Shown here: piece after piece, positions 7,919-15,384 of the stretch
How positions within the stretch are numbered: the first letter of the stretch is position 1
Layout of the letters: each line of letters begins with the position of its first letter
Source of the DNA: DASXZH01 sp036502005
GTDB taxonomy: Bacteria; Armatimonadota; Fimbriimonadia; Fimbriimonadales; Fimbriimonadaceae
Length of the DNA stretch: 38,064 bases
Direction of reading: 5' to 3'
Assembly (NCBI GenBank): GCA_036502005.1
Contig: DASXZH010000023.1
Location: forward strand, 1 to 38,064
Position numbers and translations under genes: made by a program
Notes under the pieces: model-generated
What the model was told of the DNA's origin: nothing
The model's input: the letters and a program-made list of their open reading frames with translations, nothing else
The model's database searches: none

Positions 7919-8785
7919 TTAATGAGCCCGACCGTATTGCGGAACCGGAACCACTAAGCGAAATCCGTAAACGCATGCTCCCGCCTTGGGATCCGCTGCA
8001 TAACGGTTCGCGCAACGAAAGGTGGGGTGGTTGCTCAGGTCGTAATCGCCTCCGCGGATAATCTTTGTCTGCCCATTTTGCACTCCGGTCGGATTGGAGG
8101 AGGGTAGTCCCTCGTAGTCGGCGCCGTACCAATCGAGGCACCACTCCCAGGCGTTGCCGGCCATATCCAAACAGCCATAAGGACTCGCTCCGGATGGAAA
8201 GCTCCCTACTGCCGCTGGTGTTTGCAGGTGCCCTGCGCAAAGGCGTTTAGTATCCCATAGATTGCCCCAAGGATATTCACGGGCATCTGTTCCGCGCGCA
8301 GCTTTCTCCCATTGCGCTTCTGTAGGTAGGTCGCCGCCGGCCCAATTGCAATAGTCTCTGGCTTGTTGCCAGGTGACCATCACCATTGGATAGGAATCAA
8401 TCCAGCCCCACTGGGGCTTGTTCGCCGACCAGTCGTACGCGTAATGGGATTCTTTGGTGAACTTCCGAAACTCTGCGACGGTTACGAGATTCTTGCCGAT
8501 CCAATAATCGTCCAGATACACATTCCTCCTGGGCCCCTCATCGTTGTGATACTCGGTCCACCCTCCGCCTGGTCGACCGATGCGTATGTTTGGTCCAGAA
8601 TCGCCGTTTTGATCCATGTCCCCTAGGCCCTGAATAAATATGCCGCCCATCGTAAAGGAGCCTTTTGGAACGTACTCCAACTCCACGTGGCCGCGGTAGC
8701 TTAGCTGAGTGCGATCCTGTGTTTGAGCGTGGCCCAAAGCCGTCATCGCAAGTGGAATCTGGATCAATGCGAATAGTCTGAGCAT
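7919..8785 (-). CDS. Secreted SUMF1/FGE-fold protein (formylglycine-generating enzyme-like)
   Basis: The 288-residue protein has a signal peptide (LFALIQIPLAMTALGHAQ) and then an FGE-sulfatase domain: VPKGSFTMGG, YWIGKNLVTVAEFRKF, PMVMVTWQQARDYCNWAG, LPTEAQWEKAARG, YPWGN, DMAGNAWEWCLDWYG, IIRGGDY and a C-terminal GFRLVV. True formylglycine-generating enzymes use a Cys pair five residues apart near the C-terminus. Here HPTFRCANRYAADP keeps only one, so sulfatase activation is unlikely. Paralogues of this fold serve in other oxidations or as lectin-like binding modules. A 0-bp convergent junction with the OYE gene is notable. No sulfatase gene is adjacent. Confidence 0.82.
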   Translation of the reverse strand: MLRLFALIQIPLAMTALGHAQTQDRTQLSYRGHVELEYVPKGSFTMGGIFIQGLGDMDQNGDSGPNIRIGRPGGGWTEYHNDEGPRRNVYLDDYWIGKNLVTVAEFRKFTKESHYAYDWSANKPQWGWIDSYPMVMVTWQQARDYCNWAGGDLPTEAQWEKAARGTDAREYPWGNLWDTKRLCAGHLQTPAAVGSFPSGASPYGCLDMAGNAWEWCLDWYGADYEGLPSSNPTGVQNGQTKIIRGGDYDLSNHPTFRCANRYAADPKAGACVYGFRLVVPVPQYGRAH

Positions 8786-8801
8786 AATATCTATATTACG
8801 T

Positions 8802-9140
8802 TTAGCTTTGCGTGTGCCGGTATATCTCGATCGAAATATCCCAGGTGACTACGACCCCTTCCTGAACCAACTCATCAAGTTGCGGCAGAAAAGCTTGGAT
8901 CTTCTCGCGGCTATCGATAATTTCGATCCGAACAGGCAGGTCTTCGGAAAGCCTTAGGATTCCGGCTGAATGCACGCGGGAATTTGCGCCAAATCCCATA
9001 ATCCCGTGGGTAACCGTAGCCCCTGCTAGCCCAACATTGTGGGCCCTTTCGACAATTTCGACGTAAAGCGGCTTACCGCCGAAATGATCTGTTTCGCCAA
9101 TAAAGATAGCCAACGCCTGGCCCGGCCCTTCGATTTTCAT
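8802..9140 (-). CDS. DUF190 family PII-like protein
   Basis: This 112-residue DUF190 (PF02641) protein has the motifs ALAIFIGETDHFGGKPLY, GLAGATVTHGIMGFGA, LPVRIEIIDSREKIQAFLP and GVVVTWDISIEIYR. The family has a ferredoxin-like fold related to PII signalling proteins. Its start codon overlaps the crcB stop by 4 nt (ATGA), so the two are translationally coupled. The pairing with the fluoride channel is recurrent and suggests a role in sensing or regulating ion efflux. The exact function is not established. Confidence 0.88.
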   Translation of the reverse strand: MKIEGPGQALAIFIGETDHFGGKPLYVEIVERAHNVGLAGATVTHGIMGFGANSRVHSAGILRLSEDLPVRIEIIDSREKIQAFLPQLDELVQEGVVVTWDISIEIYRHTQS

Positions 9141-9562
9141 ACCTCTCGCGCTCCTAGAAGTCTGGCAACTATGATTCCCAGCATTGTTCCGACTAAAGAC
9201 AAAATCACGCTTCCAAAAATGTAATAAGCGGCATAGAGGTAGGAACGCCCGAGGACTAGTTGGATGGATTCATAGGAAAAGCTGGAAAAGGTGGTGTAAC
9301 CACCCAAAATGCCTGTAACCAAAAGCAATTGCCATGGCCTTCCCCAGTTAAAACCGATAATCGACGCCATGATGATGCCGATGACGAACGATCCCGTCAC
9401 ATTGATGATAAATGTGCCCCAAGGGAACCCCGGGCTCACACGGCCCGAAATCATGCCGCCAAGCCAATAGCGTGCATTGGCGCCTAAAAACCCGCCGCAT
9501 CCGACGAGGAGCACTTTGCCTAGCGGACTATCGAGAAATAGGCTGAGTGCGGACGTCTCCAT
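9137..9562 (-). CDS. crcB: CrcB/FluC fluoride ion channel
   Basis: The 141-residue membrane protein has four predicted transmembrane segments and all family signatures: LLVGCGGFLGANARYWLGG, WGTFIINVTGSFVIGI (with the pore Asn), ILGGYTTFSSFSYE (with the central Na+-site region and the Phe box) and a last helix. It works as a dual-topology dimer that lets cytoplasmic fluoride leave the cell. The start is ATG, with no strong ribosome site. I looked for a fluoride riboswitch in the ~150 bp upstream and did not find its conserved core. That leader is instead a 7-nt repeat array. Confidence 0.92.
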   Translation of the reverse strand: METSALSLFLDSPLGKVLLVGCGGFLGANARYWLGGMISGRVSPGFPWGTFIINVTGSFVIGIIMASIIGFNWGRPWQLLLVTGILGGYTTFSSFSYESIQLVLGRSYLYAAYYIFGSVILSLVGTMLGIIVARLLGAREV

Positions 9563-9590
9563 GGCTTAGGGAGGTTCTACCCCATGCAGG

Positions 9591-9826
9591 TTTAGAACGG
9601 AGGATGTAGAACCTAGAACTTAGAACAGAGAATGTCAGGGCTCGTCTGAAAAATCGCTTATGCATTTGTGTTTTCCCAATTCGCCTTGCTGACTCCTCCC
9701 TTCTAGTTTCTCCGTCCTACGTTCTCACATCCTTCATTCTAATTCCTCCGCCTTCCTTTCTCCATTCTAGGTTCTACAGCCTCCGTTCTAAGTTCTACAT
9801 TCTCCGTTCTAGGTTCTAAGTTCTCC
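9591..9826. repeat. Inverted pair of degenerate 7-nt arrays (TTCTAGG/TTCTACA-type)
   Basis: At about 9594-9640 the units are GAACGGA, GGATGTA, GAACCTA, GAACTTA, GAACAGA and GAATGTC. At about 9700-9826 the opposite orientation repeats TTCTAGG, TTCTACA, GCCTCCG, TTCTAAG, TTCTACA, TTCTCCG, TTCTAGG and TTCTAAG. The period is strictly 7 nt. The right array runs through the stop codon of the MFS gene. The spacer between crcB and that gene holds nothing else recognisable. Confidence 0.8.
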
Positions 9827-10988
9827 CAACTACTTCCCCCAGCCCCGTCCTACTTAGCGCTCGCTTCGCGAAAACAAAAACCACCAGCACCAACGCCCCC
9901 GCGCAGCCTAACGCAAATGAGAGCGAGGTGCGGTCGGCAACGAACCCAATGGTTGGCGGTGAGAGGAGAAAGGCGGAATAGCCGCAAGTTCCGATGGCCG
10001 AGATGGCAACCCCGGGAGGGATTCCCTCCACGCTCCCGGCTGCCCTAAACAGAATTGGGACCAAATTGGCAACTCCGACTCCGCATAAGGCAAAACCGAT
10101 TGCCGCAACTACTGGCGAACTAGTATTCACGGCAAGTAGAAAACCCAAAGTTGCGATAATTGATCCTATCTGCAGAGAACGAACGTTGCCTAGGCGATAA
10201 ACAACCAGATCGCCAAAAAGCCTTGCCACGGCTGCGGCGCCTACGAATATGCCAAAACCTAAGGCGGCGAGGGATTCGGTTGTCTTCAGAGAAACCCGGA
10301 AATACACCGCGCTCCAATCATAGGCAGCGCCTTCGGTGGCGAAACAGCACATGGTGATGATTCCCAACAAGAACAATGGCCCCTTCGGCAGGGCAAACGG
10401 ATGGTCCTCAACATCCTCTTTAGCTGGGTGTTCTAAAAAGTAAAGAGACGCCCACCAAACACCAATGCAAATGATCACGTTCGCGATGGCGGCGTGAAGC
10501 ACCGGATTGTCGCCGAAACGCGAGGCCAGCGAAATGCCGCCCGCCGCCACAAAACCTCCGAGGCTCCAGCAGCCATGCGTAAACGAAAGAATGGGCTTTG
10601 AATACCCATGCTGAACCATGACTGCTTCGGTGTTCATGGTCACATCCATGGCGCCATTGGAGCATCCAAAGGCGAAAAGTGCCAAACGCAACAGCCAAAC
10701 GCTCTGGGCGGCCAACGAACACGGAATCGCCAAGCACAGTATAGTGCACGTTACAAGCGTCATCTTGCGGGTTCCGAACCGAGCGATGAACTTTCCAACC
10801 CATGGCATGGTCACCACAGCGCCTATCGGCGAGAACAGGAGCGACAAGCCCAAATCCTTATCCGTGAGATGGAGCGCAAGCTTGATGACTGGCAGATAGG
10901 GAAAAAGTCCCCCCAAAAGCGCCCCGTTTAAGAAGAAAACTAACGCCACCGACCAACGCGCTAGGGCTAGTTTTCGGTCTGTCTGCAT
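9816..10988 (-). CDS. MFS transporter (YbjJ/fucose-permease-like)
   Basis: The 390-residue integral membrane protein has about 12 hydrophobic segments and a typical major facilitator layout: an N-terminal helix ending LNGALLGGLFPYLPVIK, the A-loop motif GKFIARFGTRKM, and the mid-protein signature CSNGAMDVTMNTEAV followed by LSFTHGCWSLGGF. The latter resembles the E. coli YbjJ and sugar-permease subgroup. The substrate is unknown, perhaps a sugar or small organic molecule moved by proton symport or efflux. It stands alone on the minus strand. The C-terminal residues are encoded inside the 7-nt repeat array, so the gene end may have been altered by repeat growth. Confidence 0.85.
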   Translation of the reverse strand: MQTDRKLALARWSVALVFFLNGALLGGLFPYLPVIKLALHLTDKDLGLSLLFSPIGAVVTMPWVGKFIARFGTRKMTLVTCTILCLAIPCSLAAQSVWLLRLALFAFGCSNGAMDVTMNTEAVMVQHGYSKPILSFTHGCWSLGGFVAAGGISLASRFGDNPVLHAAIANVIICIGVWWASLYFLEHPAKEDVEDHPFALPKGPLFLLGIITMCCFATEGAAYDWSAVYFRVSLKTTESLAALGFGIFVGAAAVARLFGDLVVYRLGNVRSLQIGSIIATLGFLLAVNTSSPVVAAIGFALCGVGVANLVPILFRAAGSVEGIPPGVAISAIGTCGYSAFLLSPPTIGFVADRTSLSFALGCAGALVLVVFVFAKRALSRTGLGEVVGRT

Positions 10989-11017
10989 TGGGTCTATTAT
11001 GGGGGAAGGGCAACGAT

Positions 11018-11150
11018 TCTAGGTTGCTGGTTTCTAGGTTTCTAGGTTCCTGACTAGGTCACTCCCCGTTCCCTATCCGCCATCCGCTATCCCCTCTGCG
11101 TTTTCACTTTTCACTTTTCACCTTTCACCGTGCACTTTTCCTTGCTTAGC
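11018..11150 (+). repeat. Three short-period arrays in the spacer
   Basis: At 11018-11055, 7/8-nt units of TTTCTAGG type occur. At about 11070-11098 the units are CCCTATC, CGCCATC and CGCTATC. At about 11100-11143 the units are TTTTCAC three times, then CTTTCAC and CGTGCAC. All keep a period of about 7 nt. They precede the promoter region of the next gene. Confidence 0.75.
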
Positions 11151-11230
11151 GCATTCCAAGTTTCAGCCCTTACTTTTAATGCCCGCCAAACGCTTAATAA
11201 GACAGGGAGATAAAAAAAAAGGTGATCGAA

Positions 11231-12382
11231 ATGAAAAGAATCAGCAAAGTTTCGTTAGCAGTAGTTCTCGGAGCAGCATTAGCAAGCGCAGCATTCGCCC
11301 AGAAGGGAAAACAGGACAATCGAGGTCCAGCCCCTGCACCGGCCCATTCGGCACCTGCGAGAGTAGAAGCTCCGCACAACCATGCACCGGCCCCTCAGCG
11401 AACCGTTCAAGTGAACACTCAGCAGAGAGTTAGCCAGCCAGCTCACAACCAGTTCAACCCAAGTCAGAGCAATGGCCCCAGGCAGATCAGCCAGGGCCTG
11501 CCGACTCATGAGCAAGTCGCCGGCCACCAGGGCATCGGCGTTCGAACAGCCGGTGACAACGCTGGAAAAGTGGGAAACGGACAAACGGGAAACGGAAATC
11601 AAGGCAACACAGGCCACGACGGAAACACAACATCCCGCACCACCGGATTCGGCAACACCGGTACCGTAAACCACAACACCAATAATAACAACCCTTGGGG
11701 CAACGGCAACGGTAATCAGAACAACGCCAACAACAACCCTTGGGGCAACAATAACAGCGGTCGAGTTGACACCAGCAAGATCCATGACTACAAGGGCAAT
11801 AAGGGAAATGGTTTCCGCCAGGACTACCAGCGACGCGATAACGGCCCAGCCTTCAGTTTTGGGTTCTATCTGTCGGCGCCAACCGTAGACTGCGTTCTTT
11901 CGCCCTGGTACGCATACCCAACACTGCCCGCTTACCTGCCGCTGAATGAAGTGGTCGTCGACAACGGGATCAATGTGAACTGGCATGCAGGCACCTACTA
12001 CAACTATGCCTCGTACACCAACGCACCGCTGACGGAAGCAGTTGATGAGATCGCCCGAGTCTTCACTGCCCAAGATCTGAACTATGTTCCTGGTCTAGTC
12101 GGTGGCGGCCAGGTGAACATCTTCAATAACGGCCAGTATGAGTACTCGGTTAACGGCGCTGACTTTCAGCAAATGCTGCAGGACAACGTTGACAACACGC
12201 AGACATTGGCCTTTAGGATAACAAATGTGCGAACAAATGGGAACACTGCGACCGTAGATGCCGCCCATACATTTAACGACGCAAATGGAAACACGGAAAC
12301 CGTGTACCAAGAGTATCGCTTAACAGCCTCGGCAGGAATCTACTCGATAACAGGGTTTTCCACAAGTACAACCCCCTTATAG
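11231..12382 (+). CDS. Secreted Asn/Gly/Gln-rich protein with C-terminal SPWY domain (paralogue of 1292-2479)
   Basis: A signal peptide (ISKVSLAVVLGAALASAAFA) is followed by a long disordered region rich in N, G, Q and H, with direct repeats such as NNPWGN. From about residue 208 comes the domain shared with the 1.3-kb gene: FSFGFYLSAP, LSPWYAYPTLPAYLPLNEV, a middle YSVNGADFQQMLQDN (compare YSVKGQDFSQMMSDN) and the end VYQEYRLT. I prefer the ATG at 11231, with AAGGTGAT 7 nt upstream, over the GTG at 11222. The function is unknown. An extracellular or envelope protein is implied by export and composition. Confidence 0.75.
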   Translation: MKRISKVSLAVVLGAALASAAFAQKGKQDNRGPAPAPAHSAPARVEAPHNHAPAPQRTVQVNTQQRVSQPAHNQFNPSQSNGPRQISQGLPTHEQVAGHQGIGVRTAGDNAGKVGNGQTGNGNQGNTGHDGNTTSRTTGFGNTGTVNHNTNNNNPWGNGNGNQNNANNNPWGNNNSGRVDTSKIHDYKGNKGNGFRQDYQRRDNGPAFSFGFYLSAPTVDCVLSPWYAYPTLPAYLPLNEVVVDNGINVNWHAGTYYNYASYTNAPLTEAVDEIARVFTAQDLNYVPGLVGGGQVNIFNNGQYEYSVNGADFQQMLQDNVDNTQTLAFRITNVRTNGNTATVDAAHTFNDANGNTETVYQEYRLTASAGIYSITGFSTSTTPL

Positions 12383-12410
12383 TCCCTCAACTCCCAAAAA
12401 CCCCCAAAGG

Positions 12411-12434
12411 GGCCCCGAAAGGGGCCGCATTTAA
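12411..12434 (+). terminator. Probable intrinsic terminator
   Basis: GGCCCC-GAAA-GGGGCC makes a very stable 6-bp GC stem 29 nt after the stop of the secreted-protein gene. It is followed by GCATTTAATTG, a weak T-tract. Confidence 0.65.
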
Positions 12435-12437
12435 TTG

Positions 12438-12641
12438 TTAACTACCGTCAGGGTAACCGCCTCGATGAAGGACCATCGGATAATGTGGCAGCGTGGCCAT
12501 GGAGACCTGCCACGGCCCCTTTTCCTTGACCGGCCTGCCATCGGTGGTCGAATGCGGCATTCGGCTCTCCGCCTCGTTATCACACTCAATTATGAAGGCG
12601 ACTCGGGCCTGCGAAAGCAAGACTGAAATGTTCGGCTCATC
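12438..12641 (-). pseudogene. Truncated remnant of a MarR-like winged-helix protein
   Basis: The minus-strand frame reads EPNISVLLSQARVAFIIE, CDNEAESRMPHST and GPWQVSMATLPHYPMVLHRG, stopping after GGYPDGS. I recognise the LLSQ.LVAFTIE.DNE.E...PH pattern from the N-terminus of a large winged-helix (MarR-like) family whose members run to 200 residues or more. Here there is no good start codon (only TTG at 12620). The frame ends after about 65 residues, next to the terminator of the neighbouring gene. It is therefore a broken fragment. The recognition is from memory and unverified. Confidence 0.45.
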
Positions 12642-12956
12642 CCCGCGCTAATTGTATCGTCATACATTCACTGGGCAGTCCGCGAAGCAACGGGAGCCTT
12701 CGGATGGAGCAATGGCACATCAAACGACCCAGCAGTCGCTTTGCACCATTCGCAACCAAGCCAGAGTATGTAATTAACTGTTTTTGAACTGAAACTAGAA
12801 CGGTTTGACTTTTTTGATCTTCTTTGGGAACGGATCCCCCTTTGAATACAAATTCCCACTCGTGCGGCCAGATCAGCGTCGAATGCCTGCTTCGCCTCGA
12901 ACTGTTAATCTGACTGGAAATTTGCAATGGGTGTATTAATTTCCGGATGGTCGACG

Positions 12957-13238
12957 TATAATATAAATGTCGTGTGCGTGAGCGGTCAATATATGGTCGC
13001 GCCTGAAGGTGCAGAAATCGTTCTGCGTAGTCCTGGTGGCGAGTAGGGTATTGCACGTGATCGGGACGCGTATCCCTCTTAAGGAGGATACTTCGTCCTT
13101 GGGGACGGGCCTTCCCGAGATCCTAATGATTTTGGCCCCGTTTAGTGCACCAAAATCAAAGCGATAAAGATTTTTCTTTTCATTTGAAAAGAATCAAACC
13201 TATAACAAACCCTATCTTAGTTATGGTAGGGTTTTTTT
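12957..13238 (+). ncRNA. Candidate structured RNA or leader upstream of the LOTUS-PRTase pair
   Basis: A good -10 hexamer (TATAAT, 12957-12962; the -35 is weak) is followed by eight small stem-loops. They are GCGCC/GGTGC (12999-13012), GCAGAA/TTCTGC (13011-13026), GTATCC../..GGATAC (13070-13091), CGTCC/GGACG (13094-13107), CGGG/CCCG (13106-13117), GATTTTGG/CCAAAATC (13128-13157), CTTTTC/GAAAAG (13176-13191) and a final terminator at 13208-13238. Some overlap and would be mutually exclusive. No ORF here looks real. It could be a stand-alone small RNA, an attenuator for the downstream operon, or both. It matches no RNA family I know. Confidence 0.45.
13208..13238 (+). terminator. Intrinsic terminator abutting a start codon
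   Basis: The stem AACCCTATC/GGTAGGGTT (9 bp, one wobble) is followed by seven Ts. The ATG of the next gene is the very next base, so transcripts from upstream would stop here unless antiterminated. There is no conventional ribosome site other than GGTAGGG inside the hairpin itself. Confidence 0.8.
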
Positions 13239-14060
13239 ATGTCTGAAGACATCGTCCGAGAAACCCTGACGAGGCTCGCAGAGGAGCGCCCGACCATACC
13301 AGGGAGCAATCTGGGTTCGCTTCTTAGGGGAATTGTTGATTTTAGGGCCTACGGCGGCCTCGCTAAAATGATCTCCGAAAAATACAGTGACATTTATGAA
13401 ATGGGATACGAAAGGGGCGGGCACGCGACATTTCATTCAAAGCTCTTTGCGCCGACCGCTGATGCAGAAAACACTGTTTCTCCATGGGATGCCTTCGTTC
13501 ACTTCGACCTACCCTACAATCTTTTTCTGAACGAAATGGACATGTCCCTGGCAGTTGCGGCGAAGCGCGATGATGCCAAGTTGATCGAAAAAGTGTCGAA
13601 GACCGAACACCGCAACATCGCAGACGAGTTCCTGATCTCTCGCGCATTTTCGGAGGGTGAGTTACCAATTAAAACCTCGCTAAAAAACGCTTTGGCTCAA
13701 GATAATTACTGGCCAGGTTGGAACAGAGCACTTCGATTGAATGACAGTATCTACAGAGAATGGGTGTCCTATCGAAGAAGCTCGATTGAAGCGCTGTTCT
13801 TATCGAGACTTGCTGGTTTAGATTTAGACGAAGCCACTAAAACCAAATTGCTTCAATCGCTTAGTGCCCGCCCTAGGCCCGTCAAAAGGACATATCTTTC
13901 ACCTTCCAAAGAAGTTAACAGACTAAAGGCTAATCACCCCGACCAGTTACGAACCTTTCTTGTGGGTGCAATTGAGCAAATGCCACTTGCCGATCTGTTA
14001 AAACTCTGGATACCAGTCTCCGCAATTACGGAGCTATTTGATGACCGGAAATCTAAGTGA
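13239..14060 (+). CDS. LOTUS/OST-HTH-like (winged-helix) protein, partner of a PRTase-like gene
   Basis: The 273-residue protein is of unknown function. Residues about 17-70 (GSNLGSLLRGIVDFRAYGG, LAKMISEKYSDIYEMGYERG) follow the OST-HTH/LOTUS pattern: a helix, then 'lG..L....fr.yGgL...I...y.d', and a short beta wing. That fold binds RNA in known cases. The rest (about 80-265) is helical with no recognised domain. The final PRTase gene overlaps its stop by 4 nt (GTGA), so they are co-translated. Local composition is more AT-rich than flanking genes, consistent with transfer. The start directly follows a terminator T-run, implying attenuation or leaderless expression. The domain assignment is by eye only. 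Confidence 0.7.
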   Translation: MSEDIVRETLTRLAEERPTIPGSNLGSLLRGIVDFRAYGGLAKMISEKYSDIYEMGYERGGHATFHSKLFAPTADAENTVSPWDAFVHFDLPYNLFLNEMDMSLAVAAKRDDAKLIEKVSKTEHRNIADEFLISRAFSEGELPIKTSLKNALAQDNYWPGWNRALRLNDSIYREWVSYRRSSIEALFLSRLAGLDLDEATKTKLLQSLSARPRPVKRTYLSPSKEVNRLKANHPDQLRTFLVGAIEQMPLADLLKLWIPVSAITELFDDRKSK

Positions 14061-15331
14061 AACGGTCAGTTGTTTGTTTTGCACCGATAGATTGGAAAGA
14101 TCATATTGCGCGACTGCTCTCCGCCGAACTTGGTTGTCATTGGCGCAATAATGCGGGCATTACGGTCACTTGGTTGACCCATGAACAAGCTCATAGGCCG
14201 CAGTACATACAATCGCAAATCTCAGCGGTCGTGAATCGCATTGGGGCCGGAGAGATTTTACTTGTGGGTGAAGAGATTAAATATACGGGAGCGCCTCTTC
14301 CCTCAGGAACAACCGTGGTAAGACGCATTAAAGATTTGGATAAGCTTGATTTGACCTTTTCGCAAATCTTAGAGGCAAATGGCGTTGACTTCCTTTCTCA
14401 AAGGGCTGATTACCTCCGAGGACGTTGGGAGACAAGACAGATAACGAGGGATTCCGTTGCAAGTTGGTTAGCCCAATTCAAGAGTCTTGGTGAGTTCGAA
14501 TGGATTGGAAAAGGGGTTCTTGCGGGCCTGGTTTGCTATACAACTGAAGAATTGCTACGGTTCGTAGGCGTTGATGCTATTGATACCTATGATCAAATCT
14601 TGTATTACTCGCCGGATCGCGATCCGCTTGGTAGTTCGACGCCGCTAGCGCATGCAGTCGGCAAACACTTGCCCCTCAAACATGTCGAGAGAATTGGGAA
14701 TAACGAGGACTTGCCCGAAGGCCATAGCCTTTTGATTGAAGATTGCTCGATCAGCGGGCACGAATTCGCTGATTTTGTCCATAAAACCTGGCCCGTTGAC
14801 ATTACGGAGGAGCAGCTTCTGGCAAGCATTGACCTTCGATTTGCCGTACTTTCGAATTTAGCGGAAGCTGCCATCAATCAAACGCTTTCGGATCGAGACT
14901 TGGCAAACGTTACTCTAAACAAGAACACTTGCCTGTCGCTAGAGGTCGCAACTGATGCAGGCGTGGACGCACTCCGACGAGGGGCATATTACTCGCCAAC
15001 GGGCAAACATACGGTGCGCCGGGAATATATAGCGGAAAAATTATTTAGCGACCACACTCTTTGGGGCGGACCAGCGCAAGCTGTCTCGGCACGCAGGTTC
15101 TTACGAACGATCGGCGAACAGCTCTATCGAGCAGATTTTATGCGAAGAAATCCTGGCCTACAGAAAAGTGATCGATGGTTCGAAGAAGCTGGCCTTGGAG
15201 CTGGCGGATTCGCCCTGACGTTAGCATTAGCACGTTCGGTGCCAAAGTCAACCTTGCCCGTCTTGTGGGCCGCCGGCCCCGTGAAGAAGGGTAAGAAGGA
15301 AATCATTTGGGAGCCGTTGTTGACACACTAA
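14057..15331 (+). CDS. Phosphoribosyltransferase-like protein (PRTase-CE-like conflict-system protein)
   Basis: This is a 424-residue protein. The stretch about 131-245 shows SVASWLAQFKSLGEFEWIGK, then a helix (LLRFVGVDAIDTYD), the loop LGSSTPLAH and the strand-loop LLIEDCSISGHEF (226-238). The latter resembles the PRPP-binding 'vDD..gSG' loop of phosphoribosyltransferase-like proteins from bacterial conflict systems. The acidic pair is ED rather than DD. The N-terminal 125 and C-terminal 170 residues are unassigned. It is probably an effector acting on a nucleotide or on RNA/protein ends, with the upstream LOTUS-like protein as sensor or antitoxin. That role is inference. The GTG start overlaps the previous stop. 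Confidence 0.65.
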   Translation: MKRSVVCFAPIDWKDHIARLLSAELGCHWRNNAGITVTWLTHEQAHRPQYIQSQISAVVNRIGAGEILLVGEEIKYTGAPLPSGTTVVRRIKDLDKLDLTFSQILEANGVDFLSQRADYLRGRWETRQITRDSVASWLAQFKSLGEFEWIGKGVLAGLVCYTTEELLRFVGVDAIDTYDQILYYSPDRDPLGSSTPLAHAVGKHLPLKHVERIGNNEDLPEGHSLLIEDCSISGHEFADFVHKTWPVDITEEQLLASIDLRFAVLSNLAEAAINQTLSDRDLANVTLNKNTCLSLEVATDAGVDALRRGAYYSPTGKHTVRREYIAEKLFSDHTLWGGPAQAVSARRFLRTIGEQLYRADFMRRNPGLQKSDRWFEEAGLGAGGFALTLALARSVPKSTLPVLWAAGPVKKGKKEIIWEPLLTH

Positions 15332-15384
15332 GGTTTAAGAGAATAAATCTCTCAAATATGTCTAGCCTTCGACCGCATCGTTCC

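Noticed and set aside
9563..9720. Fluoride riboswitch upstream of crcB
   Set aside because: The conserved core could not be found. The leader is a 7-nt repeat array.
9591..11150. CRISPR-like arrays
   Set aside because: The repeats have a 7-8 nt period with no unique spacers, and no cas genes are present.
12637..13056. 139-aa minus-strand ORF
   Set aside because: No recognisable domain, no ribosome site, biased composition, and it overlaps the promoter and hairpins of the candidate structured RNA.
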